In this document: piece by piece, positions 14,745 through 22,148 of the stretch | How positions within the stretch are numbered: the first letter of the stretch is position 1 | How the letters are laid out: each line of letters begins with the position of its first letter | NCBI GenBank assembly: GCA_025928955.1 | Contig: JAICNA010000005.1 | Location: 1 to 33,967 of the forward strand | Direction: 5' to 3' | Source: Gemmatimonadales bacterium | GTDB taxonomy: Bacteria; Gemmatimonadota; Gemmatimonadetes; Gemmatimonadales; GWC2-71-9 | Length of the DNA stretch: 33,967 bases | Program-made: the position numbers and the translations under genes | The notes under the pieces: generated by a model | Databases searched by the model: none | What the model was told of the DNA's origin: nothing | What the model saw: the letters and a program-made list of their open reading frames with translations, nothing else

Positions 14745-14768
14745 CTGTCAATAGGTGTTATCACACTT
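14745..14768 (+). promoter_or_regulatory. Second MarR-type operator in the doxX promoter region
   Basis: AGGTGT-TATC-ACACTT (14753-14768) repeats the marR-promoter palindrome with one change in the right half. It sits in the same register: a -35-like CTGTCA (14745-14750) precedes it just as TTGACA precedes the first copy. The -10 position (TTCAAG) is poor. Two sites in matching positions strongly suggest a shared regulator. Confidence 0.75.
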
Positions 14769-14783
14769 TCAAGGAATCGGACC

Positions 14784-15230
14784 ATGACCACAGCACTCTA
14801 TCCCGAAGCCGCCAGCCGCCAGGTGACCGTTCCCGCGGCGCGGATTCACGCCGGGCTCGCCGTTTTGCGCACGATTCTTGGCGGCATCTTCATCGCCCAC
14901 GGCGCGCAGAAGGTGTTCGTCTACGGGTTCTCGGGCGTCGCGGGATCGTTCTCGCAGATGGGTATCCCGTTCGGTGAGATCGCGGGCCCGGCCGTGGCCC
15001 TGCTGGAGCTCTTCGGCGGCATCGCACTGGTGCTCGGGCTCTTCACCCGGATCACGGCACTCGGCCTTGCGGGGGTCATGGCGGGCGCCATTCTCTTCGT
15101 GCATCTCCCGTCCGGGTTCTTCGCCCCGAACGGAATCGAGTTCCCGCTGGCGCTGATGGGCGGATCGATTGCCCTCGCGCTGATCGGCCCGGGCGCCTGG
15201 TCGCTCGATGGCGCGCGGAGCCGGCGGTAA
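14784..15230 (+). CDS. DoxX-family membrane protein
   Basis: This 148-residue integral membrane protein has four hydrophobic helices: [56 protein letters not shown] and [18 protein letters not shown]. The HGAQKVF motif after the first helix and the ELFGG motif in the second are typical of DoxX. Members act with quinone- or thiol-stress enzymes; in Bacillus subtilis CatD is a DoxX protein encoded beside the CatE dioxygenase. It starts at the ATG at 14784 after AAGGAATCGGACC. It has a MarR-type operator just upstream and the VOC dioxygenase 17 bases downstream. Its molecular activity is not settled for the family, and a role in quinone/electrophile detoxification is inferred from context. Confidence 0.92.
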   Translation: MTTALYPEAASRQVTVPAARIHAGLAVLRTILGGIFIAHGAQKVFVYGFSGVAGSFSQMGIPFGEIAGPAVALLELFGGIALVLGLFTRITALGLAGVMAGAILFVHLPSGFFAPNGIEFPLALMGGSIALALIGPGAWSLDGARSRR

Positions 15231-15247
15231 TCCCTGTGGAGGCAACC

Positions 15248-16138
15248 ATGAGCACCAGCTACGGGATCGCGCCGCCGGGATACCGGCTTCCGGCGGCCAC
15301 CCATCTCGGAAAGGTCGTCCTGCAGGTGGCAGACCTGGACCGCTCGATCGACTACTACCAGCGGATCGTCGGTTTTTCGGTGCTGGCGCATGAGGGCACC
15401 GCCGCGTCGCTGGGTCCCGCATCCGGACCCGCGATCCTCGAGCTCCGCGAGCGGAAGGGCGCGCGCGCGGTCCCGCGGCGCGGTCTGCTCGGGCTCTACC
15501 ATTTCGCCATTCTGCTGCCGAGCCGCGCGGGACTCGCGCAGTTCGTCCGCCACCTCGCGGCGGAAGGCGCGCGCGCCGGCATGTCGGATCATCTGGTGAG
15601 CGAGGCGGTCTACCTCACGGATCCCGATGGTCTCGGCATCGAGGTGTACGCGGATCGCCCGCGCGACGCGTGGCAGTCCGCGGATCGGCAGCTGGTGATG
15701 GCCACCAACCCGCTCGATGTGGCCGATCTCATGGCTTCAGCGGATGGCGGGGAGTGGGCCGGTCTTCCGGAGGGCACCGTCATCGGTCACGTGCACCTCT
15801 TCGTGGGGAGCATCGAGTCCGCCGCCCGCTTCTATCACGAGGGGCTCGGCCTGGACAAGATCGTCTGGAATTATCCGGGCGCGCTCTTTCTCTCGGCGGG
15901 CGGTTACCACCACCATCTCGGAACGAACACCTGGGCCGCCGGCGCGCCCCCCGCAGGCGACGATGACGCCCGGCTCCTGGAATGGGAGGTCATCGTGCCG
16001 ACGGGCGACGATGCCGTGCGCGCGCTCGACAGCATCGCGGGGCAGGGCGGCACCGTCGAGCGTGCGCCCGCCGGCGGCCTCGCGCGCGATCCGTGGGGGA
16101 CGGCGGTCCGGCTGCGAACGGAGGGGCGGAGTCCGTGA
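15248..16138 (+). CDS. Two-domain VOC-family protein, CatE-like ring-cleaving dioxygenase
   Basis: This 296-residue protein has two vicinal-oxygen-chelate modules: residues ~17-140 (THLGKVVLQVADLDRSIDYY to GIEVYADRP) and ~175-290 (GHVHLFVGSIESAARFY onward). The second carries the metal-ligand candidates: a His in GHVHL (about 181-183), the YHHHLGTN cluster (about 221-223) and a Glu in LLEWEVIVP (245-247). This matches catechol-2,3-dioxygenase/CatE proteins that use Fe(II) to open catechol rings. The ATG at 15248 follows GGAGG at the usual spacing; the GTG at 15236 is less likely. It sits with doxX and marR, as CatE sits with CatD in Bacillus, so it probably removes catechols or quinones under MarR control. 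A glyoxalase or hydroquinone dioxygenase activity is an alternative. Confidence 0.9.
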   Translation: MSTSYGIAPPGYRLPAATHLGKVVLQVADLDRSIDYYQRIVGFSVLAHEGTAASLGPASGPAILELRERKGARAVPRRGLLGLYHFAILLPSRAGLAQFVRHLAAEGARAGMSDHLVSEAVYLTDPDGLGIEVYADRPRDAWQSADRQLVMATNPLDVADLMASADGGEWAGLPEGTVIGHVHLFVGSIESAARFYHEGLGLDKIVWNYPGALFLSAGGYHHHLGTNTWAAGAPPAGDDDARLLEWEVIVPTGDDAVRALDSIAGQGGTVERAPAGGLARDPWGTAVRLRTEGRSP

Positions 16139-16156
16139 TCGACGGGGGTCGCCGGC

Positions 16157-16903
16157 CTACGACACCCCCGCCGAATCGTGCAGTCGGACCGGCGGCGCCG
16201 TCACCTTCTTGAGCCGCAGGTTGAGCATTTCGACCGCCACCGAGAACGCCATCGCGAAGTAGGTGTATCCCTTCGGAATGTGCTGGCCGAGGCCCTCGGC
16301 CACGAGATTGGTGCCGATCAGCACGAGGAAGGCCAGCGCAAGCATCTTCACCGTCGGGTGGCGGTCCACGAAGCCCGCAATGCTCCCCGCCGACATCAGC
16401 ATGAACCCGAGCGCCACGATGTTGGCCGCGACCATGATCGAGATCTGATCGACCATGCCGACGGCCGTGATGACCGAGTCGAGCGAGAAGACGATGTCGA
16501 TCACCATGATCTGCAGCACGATCGACGTGAGCGACGTCGCGGGGCCCTTGAGCTCGCTCGCCTCCTGCTCGCCCTCGAGCTTCTCATGGATCTCGTGCGT
16601 CGCCTTGGCGATGAGGAAGAGTCCGCCGAGGATCAGGATCAGGCTCCGGCCGCTGATCTCGAGCCCGGCGACCTCGAAGAGCGGCCGGGTAAGCCGGACG
16701 ATCCAGGCGATGCTGAACAGCAGGCCAAGCCGCGTGACGAACGCGCCCGCGAGCCCGAGGCGCCGGGCCTTCGGCCGCTGCGCCTCCGGCAGGCGACCCG
16801 CCAGAATCGAGATGAAGATGATGTTGTCGATGCCGAGGACGATCTCGAGCGCGGTGAGCGTGAGAAGTCCGATCCAGGCGTTCGGGTCCGTGAACCAGTC
16901 CAT
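16157..16903 (-). CDS. TerC-family integral membrane protein
   Basis: This is a 248-residue protein with about seven membrane helices. The family's conserved acidic motifs are seen: EIVLGIDNIIFISIL in the first helix and VIDIVFSLDSVITAVGM in the middle, where the Asp residues are thought to bind a divalent metal. HEIHEKLEGEQE lies in a charged cytoplasmic loop. TerC proteins are linked to tellurite resistance, Mn2+ export and metal loading of secreted enzymes. It starts at the ATG at 16903 (MDWFTDPNAWIGLLTLTALE), diverging from nadB across 76 bp. I found no GGGGAGTAG riboswitch element upstream, in contrast to the htpX-terC operon at 27430-29441. The metal and the role here are not known. Confidence 0.92.
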   Translation of the reverse strand: MDWFTDPNAWIGLLTLTALEIVLGIDNIIFISILAGRLPEAQRPKARRLGLAGAFVTRLGLLFSIAWIVRLTRPLFEVAGLEISGRSLILILGGLFLIAKATHEIHEKLEGEQEASELKGPATSLTSIVLQIMVIDIVFSLDSVITAVGMVDQISIMVAANIVALGFMLMSAGSIAGFVDRHPTVKMLALAFLVLIGTNLVAEGLGQHIPKGYTYFAMAFSVAVEMLNLRLKKVTAPPVRLHDSAGVS

Positions 16904-16967
16904 GTCGAGCTCGGGTTGTGGTAGCCTTCTCGATTCCTGACGCGGCCCGGAAGATAGAGTGCCCCCC

Positions 16968-16973
16968 TATATT
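16968..16973 (+). promoter_or_regulatory. -10 box of nadB, likely leaderless transcript
   Basis: TATATT ends six bases before the ATG at 16980, giving a predicted transcription start at the start codon. No good -35 is seen at 16-18 bp spacing. The same -10-to-ATG distance is seen for marR (14253-14258) and the UMF1 transporter (27404-27409). Confidence 0.55.
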
Positions 16974-16979
16974 TCGCCC

Positions 16980-18473
16980 ATGACCTCCCATGCCGCCCCG
17001 CTGATCGTCGGTGCAGGAATCGCCGGGCTCTGGACGGCGTGGCGGCTGTCGGTCGAGGGGCGCGGGTCGGTCGTCCTCACCAAGTGCGCCCTCTCCGACA
17101 GCGCGAGCGCCTGGGCGCAGGGCGGCATCGCCGTCGCCCTCTCGCCCGGGGACAGCCCGGCCGAGCACGCGGCGGACACGATGGCGGCGGGGCGCGGGTT
17201 GTCGGACCCGGAAGCCGTCCGTGTCCTCACCACCGAAGGTCCCGACCGGATCCGTGAGCTCCTGGCGCTCGGCGCGCGGTTCGACGTCGCGACGGATGGC
17301 CGGCTCCGGTTCGGGCTCGAGGCGGCGCACACGCGTCCCCGGATCATCCATGCCGGCGGCGACCGGACGGGCGCAGTGCTGGTGAGCACGCTCGTCGAGA
17401 TCATCCGGGCCGATCCGGCGGTCGAGATCGTCGAGTATGCCGAGGTGCGCGAGCTGCTCGAGCTCGACGGTCGCATCGCCGGGGTGCGCATCGTGCGGCG
17501 GAACGGCAGGGTGGAAGAGCGGTGGGGTCCCGCCGTGGTGCTCGCGACGGGGGGCGTGGGGCAGCTCTTCGAAACGACGACGAATCCCCTCGTGGCCACC
17601 GGCGACGGTTGGGCGCTGGCGTACCATGCCGGTGCCGAGCTGCGGGACCTCGAGTTCCTCCAGTTCCATCCCACGGCGCTCAGGCTGCCTGGCGTGAATC
17701 CGGCGCCGCTCATTTCGGAAGCGGTCCGCGGCGCTGGCGCCGTTCTCGTGGACGCCGGCGGGCGCCGCTTCATGGTGGAGCTCGATCCCCGGGCAGAGCT
17801 TGCGCCGCGGGACGTCGTGGCGCGCGCAGTTGCCGATGCCGAGGGTGGTGCGTGGCTGGACGCACGCGAGGTGCCCGATTTCGCCGCGACGTTTCCCGGC
17901 ATCACCGCGATGCTCGCGACGCACGGTCTCGATGCCTCGCGCGATCTCCTCCCCGTTGCGCCGGCCCTGCATTACGCGATGGGGGGCATCAGCACCGATC
18001 TCGACGGACGCACCACACGCACCGGCCTGTGGGCGGCCGGCGAAGTCGCCTCGACCGGGGTGCACGGCGCGAACCGTCTCGCGTCCAACTCGCTCCTGGA
18101 GGGGCTCGTGTTCGCCGACCGGGTGGCGCGCGAGATCGTGGGGGAGCCGCCGGTCACCGTCGCCGCCGAGGAGCGCGAGTCGCTTTCACCGGATGATCCG
18201 GCACCGGACCGCGCCGCCGAGCCGGTGCGGGCGGAGATGCGCCGCGTGATGTCGGCGAATGTGGGCGTCGTGCGGAGCGAAGAGTCGCTGCGGGAGGCCG
18301 AACGCGAGCTGCTCCGCCTCAAGTCGGCCACGCCGAGGCAGGCATGGCGGACGGCGAACCAGCTCCTCGTTGCCCGGCTCATCGCCCGAGCCGCTCTCGA
18401 GCGACGCGAGACGCGGGGCGGCCATGCGCGAACCGATTTTCCCGAGCCGCTTCCGACTACCGAAGGCGCCTGA
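16980..18473 (+). CDS. nadB: L-aspartate oxidase
   Basis: This 497-residue FAD enzyme oxidises L-aspartate to iminoaspartate, the first step of de novo NAD synthesis. The FAD site LIVGAGIAGLWTAWRLS is at the N-terminus, followed by SASAWAQGGIA and AAHTRPRIIHAGGDRTG, which matches the NadB active-site region. Later come LEFLQFHPTAL, the FAD-binding MGGISTDLDGRT and GANRLASNSLLEGLVFADR, whose arginine is the family's substrate base. The C-terminal helical domain is present, so the length is complete. The ATG at 16980 follows a -10 box directly; a start at 16959 would place seven extra residues over the promoter. Its TGA overlaps the nadA ATG by one base (TGATG). The product passes to NadA in the same operon. 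Confidence 0.96.
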   Translation: MTSHAAPLIVGAGIAGLWTAWRLSVEGRGSVVLTKCALSDSASAWAQGGIAVALSPGDSPAEHAADTMAAGRGLSDPEAVRVLTTEGPDRIRELLALGARFDVATDGRLRFGLEAAHTRPRIIHAGGDRTGAVLVSTLVEIIRADPAVEIVEYAEVRELLELDGRIAGVRIVRRNGRVEERWGPAVVLATGGVGQLFETTTNPLVATGDGWALAYHAGAELRDLEFLQFHPTALRLPGVNPAPLISEAVRGAGAVLVDAGGRRFMVELDPRAELAPRDVVARAVADAEGGAWLDAREVPDFAATFPGITAMLATHGLDASRDLLPVAPALHYAMGGISTDLDGRTTRTGLWAAGEVASTGVHGANRLASNSLLEGLVFADRVAREIVGEPPVTVAAEERESLSPDDPAPDRAAEPVRAEMRRVMSANVGVVRSEESLREAERELLRLKSATPRQAWRTANQLLVARLIARAALERRETRGGHARTDFPEPLPTTEGA

Positions 18474-19486
18474 TGACCCTGCCGCTTCCCGTGATCCAGC
18501 CCAGCACGTTGTCCGCCGACGAGATCGCGCAGCTTCAGCGCGAGATCCGTGAGCTGGCGGCGCGGCGCGGCGCCGTGATCATCGCCCACAACTACCAGCG
18601 ACCCGAGGTGCAGGACGTCGCGCACTTCGTGGGAGACTCGCTCGGGCTGTCGCGGCAGGCGGCGAAGACGGACGCCGACGTCATCGTGTTCTGCGGCGTG
18701 CACTTCATGGCGGAGACCGCGGTGATCCTCGCGCCCGGGAAGCGCGTGCTGTTGCCGGACCTCGAGGCGGGCTGCTCGCTGGCCGCGACGATCACCGCCG
18801 AGGACGTCCGCCGGTGGCGCGCGGAGTTCCCCGGCTACATCGCCGTCGGCTACGTGAACACCACGGCGGACGTGAAGGCCGAGCTCGACTACTGCTGCAC
18901 CAGCGGCAACGTCCTGGACGTCATCGATGCCATTCCCGCCGACCGCGGCATCCTCTTCCTTCCCGACTTCTTCCTCGGCAGCCACGTCCGCCGCATGCGC
19001 CCGGACCGGCGCATCGAGGTCTGGATGGGCGAATGCCACGTCCACAAGGGCATCAACCCCGAGCGGCTCGAGGCCCAGCGGCGCGCGCATCCCGATGCGG
19101 AAGTGCTGGTGCATCCCGAGTGCGGGTGTGCCGGCCAGCTGGTGTACAGCATGGGGATCGGTGACATCGATCCCGAGGGCCTGCACATCGCCTCGACCGA
19201 GCGCATGATCCAGCTCGTGGCGGAGCGGCCGGCGTCGGAGTTCATCGTCGCCACCGAGACCGGCATCATGCACCGCATGGCCCAGCTCGCGCCCGAAAAG
19301 CATTTCCTGCCGGCGGACCCCGAGGCGGTGTGCGCATACATGAAGACGATCACGCTGCCGCGGGTGAAGGAATCGCTCGAGCTCGACCGGTATCACATCA
19401 CCGTCCCGAAGGACGTCGCCGCGCGTGCGCGGGCGGCGGTGGACCGCATGGTGGCGCTTGGCGCCGGAGGAAAGCCGGGTGACTAA
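18473..19486 (+). CDS. nadA: Quinolinate synthase
   Basis: This 337-residue [4Fe-4S] enzyme condenses iminoaspartate (from NadB) with dihydroxyacetone phosphate to quinolinate. Motifs are AHNYQRPEVQDVAHFVGDSLGLS, VFCGVHFMAETA, LEAGCSLA and VHPECGCAGQ. The three cluster cysteines are best assigned to C74 (FCGVHFM), C188 (MGECHVH) and C287 (VCAYMKTI). Their spacing (114 and 99 residues) resembles the longer Bacillus-type NadA rather than the ~300-residue Thermotoga type. The ATG at 18473 shares one base with the nadB stop, and the end overlaps nadC by 8 bp, so the three genes are translationally coupled. Assignment of C188 as the middle ligand rests on spacing and is slightly uncertain. Confidence 0.95.
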   Translation: MTLPLPVIQPSTLSADEIAQLQREIRELAARRGAVIIAHNYQRPEVQDVAHFVGDSLGLSRQAAKTDADVIVFCGVHFMAETAVILAPGKRVLLPDLEAGCSLAATITAEDVRRWRAEFPGYIAVGYVNTTADVKAELDYCCTSGNVLDVIDAIPADRGILFLPDFFLGSHVRRMRPDRRIEVWMGECHVHKGINPERLEAQRRAHPDAEVLVHPECGCAGQLVYSMGIGDIDPEGLHIASTERMIQLVAERPASEFIVATETGIMHRMAQLAPEKHFLPADPEAVCAYMKTITLPRVKESLELDRYHITVPKDVAARARAAVDRMVALGAGGKPGD

Positions 19487-20348
19487 GCGCACGCAGCTGA
19501 CGGAAGCCGCGCACCGCATCGCGCGCCTGGCCGTCGAGGAAGACGGCCGGGAGGACATCACGTCGCTCATCGCCGTTGCCAAGGGCACGCGCGCCGAGGC
19601 GCGCATCGAGTGCCGGTCGGGCGGCGTCGCGGCGGGACTCGTGTTCGCGGATGCCGTGGCCGAGGTGTGCAGTACGCGGCCGGCCGACTGGCAGGTTCGC
19701 GAGGGGGACGAGGTGGCGGCGGGGACGGTGCTCGGGACGATGAGCGGTGACCTCGCGCGCCTCCTCCGGGCGGAGCGGCCCATGCTCAACATCCTGCAGC
19801 GCGCGGTCGGGATCGCGACCGCGACGCGCGCCTACGTGGACGCCGTCCGGGGAACGAGCTGCCGCGTTCTCCATACGCGGAAAACGGCCCCGGGGCTGCG
19901 CGCCCTCGACATCGCCGCGGTGCTCGCCGGAGGCGGCGCGGCGCATCGTGCCGACCTGGCGCGGACAGTGATGGTCAAGGACAATCACTGGCGCGCGCTC
20001 GAGCTCGCCGGCCGGACGCTCGCCGACGCGCTGGCCGATGCGCGGCGGCGGAAGGTCGAGGGGCTGCAGGTCGAAGTCGAGACGGCGGAGCAGGTGGAAT
20101 CTGCCTGCCTTGCCGGCGCGACGCGGCTCCTCGTCGACAACCAGCTCCCGGCCACCGTCGCCGACTGGGCGGCGCGCGCCCGCGCCCTCTCGCCCGGCAT
20201 CGAGATCGAGGCGACCGGCGGGATCACGCTCTCGAACGTGCGCGAGTATGCCGATGCCGGCGCCGATTACGTTTCGATCGGCGCGCTCACCCACAGCGTC
20301 AGTGCCGGCGACGTCGCGATCGAGATCACCGACGGCGCCGCTCCCTGA
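19479..20348 (+). CDS. nadC: Nicotinate-nucleotide pyrophosphorylase (quinolinate phosphoribosyltransferase)
   Basis: This 289-residue enzyme joins quinolinate to phosphoribosyl pyrophosphate with loss of CO2, giving nicotinate mononucleotide and finishing the NadB-NadA-NadC branch. The N-terminal half holds REDITSLI and LNILQRAVGIATATR. The barrel holds HTRKTAPGLRALDIAAVLAGGG, with the RKT and GGG motifs that bind quinolinate and PRPP, then VMVKDNH, EVETAEQVESA and EATGGITLSNVREYADAG. The GTG start at 19479 lies nine bases after GGAGG inside the 3' end of nadA, an 8-bp overlap. Length is typical. The ETF-QO gene follows after 17 bp and may be part of the same transcript. Confidence 0.95.
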   Translation: MTKRTQLTEAAHRIARLAVEEDGREDITSLIAVAKGTRAEARIECRSGGVAAGLVFADAVAEVCSTRPADWQVREGDEVAAGTVLGTMSGDLARLLRAERPMLNILQRAVGIATATRAYVDAVRGTSCRVLHTRKTAPGLRALDIAAVLAGGGAAHRADLARTVMVKDNHWRALELAGRTLADALADARRRKVEGLQVEVETAEQVESACLAGATRLLVDNQLPATVADWAARARALSPGIEIEATGGITLSNVREYADAGADYVSIGALTHSVSAGDVAIEITDGAAP

Positions 20349-20365
20349 CTCCGACCCGGAACCTC

Positions 20366-22018
20366 ATGTCCAGGATTCTCCCGATTCGCCATCAGCGCGG
20401 CCTGCCGCTCGACCGGCTCATCCTCACGGACGCACCGGGAGACGAGGCGCTGGAGATGGATGTGTGCATCGTCGGCGCCGGGCCGGCCGGGCTCGCGTGC
20501 GCGATCGAACTGGCGCGGCTCGCCCAGTCGGACCAGGCCCGGGGTGAGGGCGGCGAGCTCAACATCGCCGTGCTCGAGAAGGCGGGCAGTCTCGGTGAGC
20601 ACAACCTCTCCGGCGCCGTCGTGAATCCGCGCGCGTTGCGCGAGCTGTTCCCCGACCTCACGGATTCCGACTTTCCGTTCCGCCAGAAGGTCGCGGGAGA
20701 GGCGGTCTATTTTCTCACCGCCTCGCGCGCCCAGCGCATTCCGACGCCGCCATCGATGCAGAACCACGGGAACCACACCGGCTCAATCTGCGAGCTCGTC
20801 CGGTGGCTCGGCGAGCGCGCGGAGGGCCTCGGCGTGAACGTGTTCACCGGGTTTCCCGTGGATGCGCTCCTCGTGGCGGGCCAGACCGTGCGGGGCGTCC
20901 GGACGACTCCCTCCGGCCTCGGACGGAACGGCGAGCCGGGGAGCGACTATACGCCGCCGACGGACGTGACCGCACGAGTCACGGTCGTCGCCGACGGGAC
21001 CCGGAGCGCGCTGAGCCAGGCGTACCGCGAGTGGCAGGGCATCTCGTCGCCGAATCCGCAGCTCTTTGCGCTTGGCGTCAAGGAAGTGTGGCAGGTGAAG
21101 CGCCCGCTGGATCGCGTCGTGCACACACTCGGCTGGCCGCTCCCGAGCGACGCCTTCGGGGGAAGCTTCATGTACCCGCACGGTCCCGATCAGGTCGTCG
21201 TCGGGCTCGTCGTGGGCCTCGACTATCCGGACGCATCGCTCGACGTCCACGAACTCCTGCAGCGGATGAAGCTGCACCCGCTCTTTCGCTCGCAGCTCGA
21301 AGGGGGCACGCTGCTCGAGTGGGGTGCGAAGACGATCCCCGAAGGCGGTTACTACGCACTCCCCGAACGGCGCCACGGGGACGGAATTCTGCTCGCCGGG
21401 GATGCGGTGGGCTTCGTCGACGTGCCGTCGCTCAAGGGCATCCACTATGCGATGCAGTCGGGCATCTACGCCGCGCGCGCCGCGCATGCCGCGCTCCGGG
21501 GCGGGGACACGACGCGCGCATCGCTCGCAGCATATGACCGGATGGTCGACGACAGTTACATCGTCGCCGACATGCGCCGGACCCGGAACATGCGGCTCGC
21601 CTTCAAGGACGGCCTCTGGATCGGCGGCGCAAAGGCAGGATTGATGACGGTGACCGGCGGGCGCTTTCCGGGCGGCCGCATCGCCATGCACCAGGATGCC
21701 GAAGCCCCGCGCGCGGCCGGCGACGGGGCGCCGTTCACGCCCGACGGCGTGCTGACCTTCGGAAAGCTGGACGCCGTGTTCAAGTCGGGTAACGCAACAC
21801 GCGACACCATCCCGAGCCACCTGCTCGTGGGTCCCGATATCACGCCCGAAGTCGCCTCGTTCTATACCCACGTCTGCCCCGCCGGCGTCTACGAGCTCGA
21901 AGGCGGCGAGCTCAGGGTGAACGCCTCCAACTGCATTGACTGCAAGGCGACCGACGTCCTCGGGCCCCGCTGGACCCCCCGGGAGGGGGGAAGCGGACCC
22001 CGGTACAGGCTCATGTAG
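20366..22018 (+). CDS. Electron transfer flavoprotein-ubiquinone oxidoreductase (variant Fe-S motif)
   Basis: This 550-residue peripheral membrane flavoenzyme accepts electrons from EtfAB and reduces quinone. The N-terminal FAD fold reads VCIVGAGPAGLACAIEL, followed by GEHNLSGAVVNPRAL, FMYPHGPDQVVVGLVVGLDY, TIPEGGYYALP and LLAGDAVGFVDVPSLKGIHYAM, all close to ETF-QO. The C-terminal cluster domain has CPAGVYE (C504) and NCIDCKATD (C523, C526). Human ETF-QO has a fourth ligand where this protein has T529 (KTCD there, KATD here). The DNA codes this Thr clearly (acc). Its [4Fe-4S] cluster may therefore be altered, three-iron, or completed by another ligand. It follows nadBAC and presumably serves the etfBA/acyl-CoA dehydrogenase genes 7 kb upstream. 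Overall family assignment is firm; cluster type is not. Confidence 0.93.
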   Translation: MSRILPIRHQRGLPLDRLILTDAPGDEALEMDVCIVGAGPAGLACAIELARLAQSDQARGEGGELNIAVLEKAGSLGEHNLSGAVVNPRALRELFPDLTDSDFPFRQKVAGEAVYFLTASRAQRIPTPPSMQNHGNHTGSICELVRWLGERAEGLGVNVFTGFPVDALLVAGQTVRGVRTTPSGLGRNGEPGSDYTPPTDVTARVTVVADGTRSALSQAYREWQGISSPNPQLFALGVKEVWQVKRPLDRVVHTLGWPLPSDAFGGSFMYPHGPDQVVVGLVVGLDYPDASLDVHELLQRMKLHPLFRSQLEGGTLLEWGAKTIPEGGYYALPERRHGDGILLAGDAVGFVDVPSLKGIHYAMQSGIYAARAAHAALRGGDTTRASLAAYDRMVDDSYIVADMRRTRNMRLAFKDGLWIGGAKAGLMTVTGGRFPGGRIAMHQDAEAPRAAGDGAPFTPDGVLTFGKLDAVFKSGNATRDTIPSHLLVGPDITPEVASFYTHVCPAGVYELEGGELRVNASNCIDCKATDVLGPRWTPREGGSGPRYRLM

Positions 22019-22148
22019 CGTCGTATTTCTTTGCAGTAAAGGAACTTGGCGGTCCCGGGTGGCCCGTTGATTGCGGATACATAATGCGTTCTGCGTCAAT
22101 CGACTCCGGACCCCGTTCCTGCGAGGTCGTACGCCGCAACTGCCGTCC

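Noticed and set aside
16904-16979. A yybP-ykoY riboswitch upstream of the first TerC gene
   Set aside because: Only 76 bp separate it from nadB and no GGGGAGTAG or terminator hairpin is present on the minus strand.
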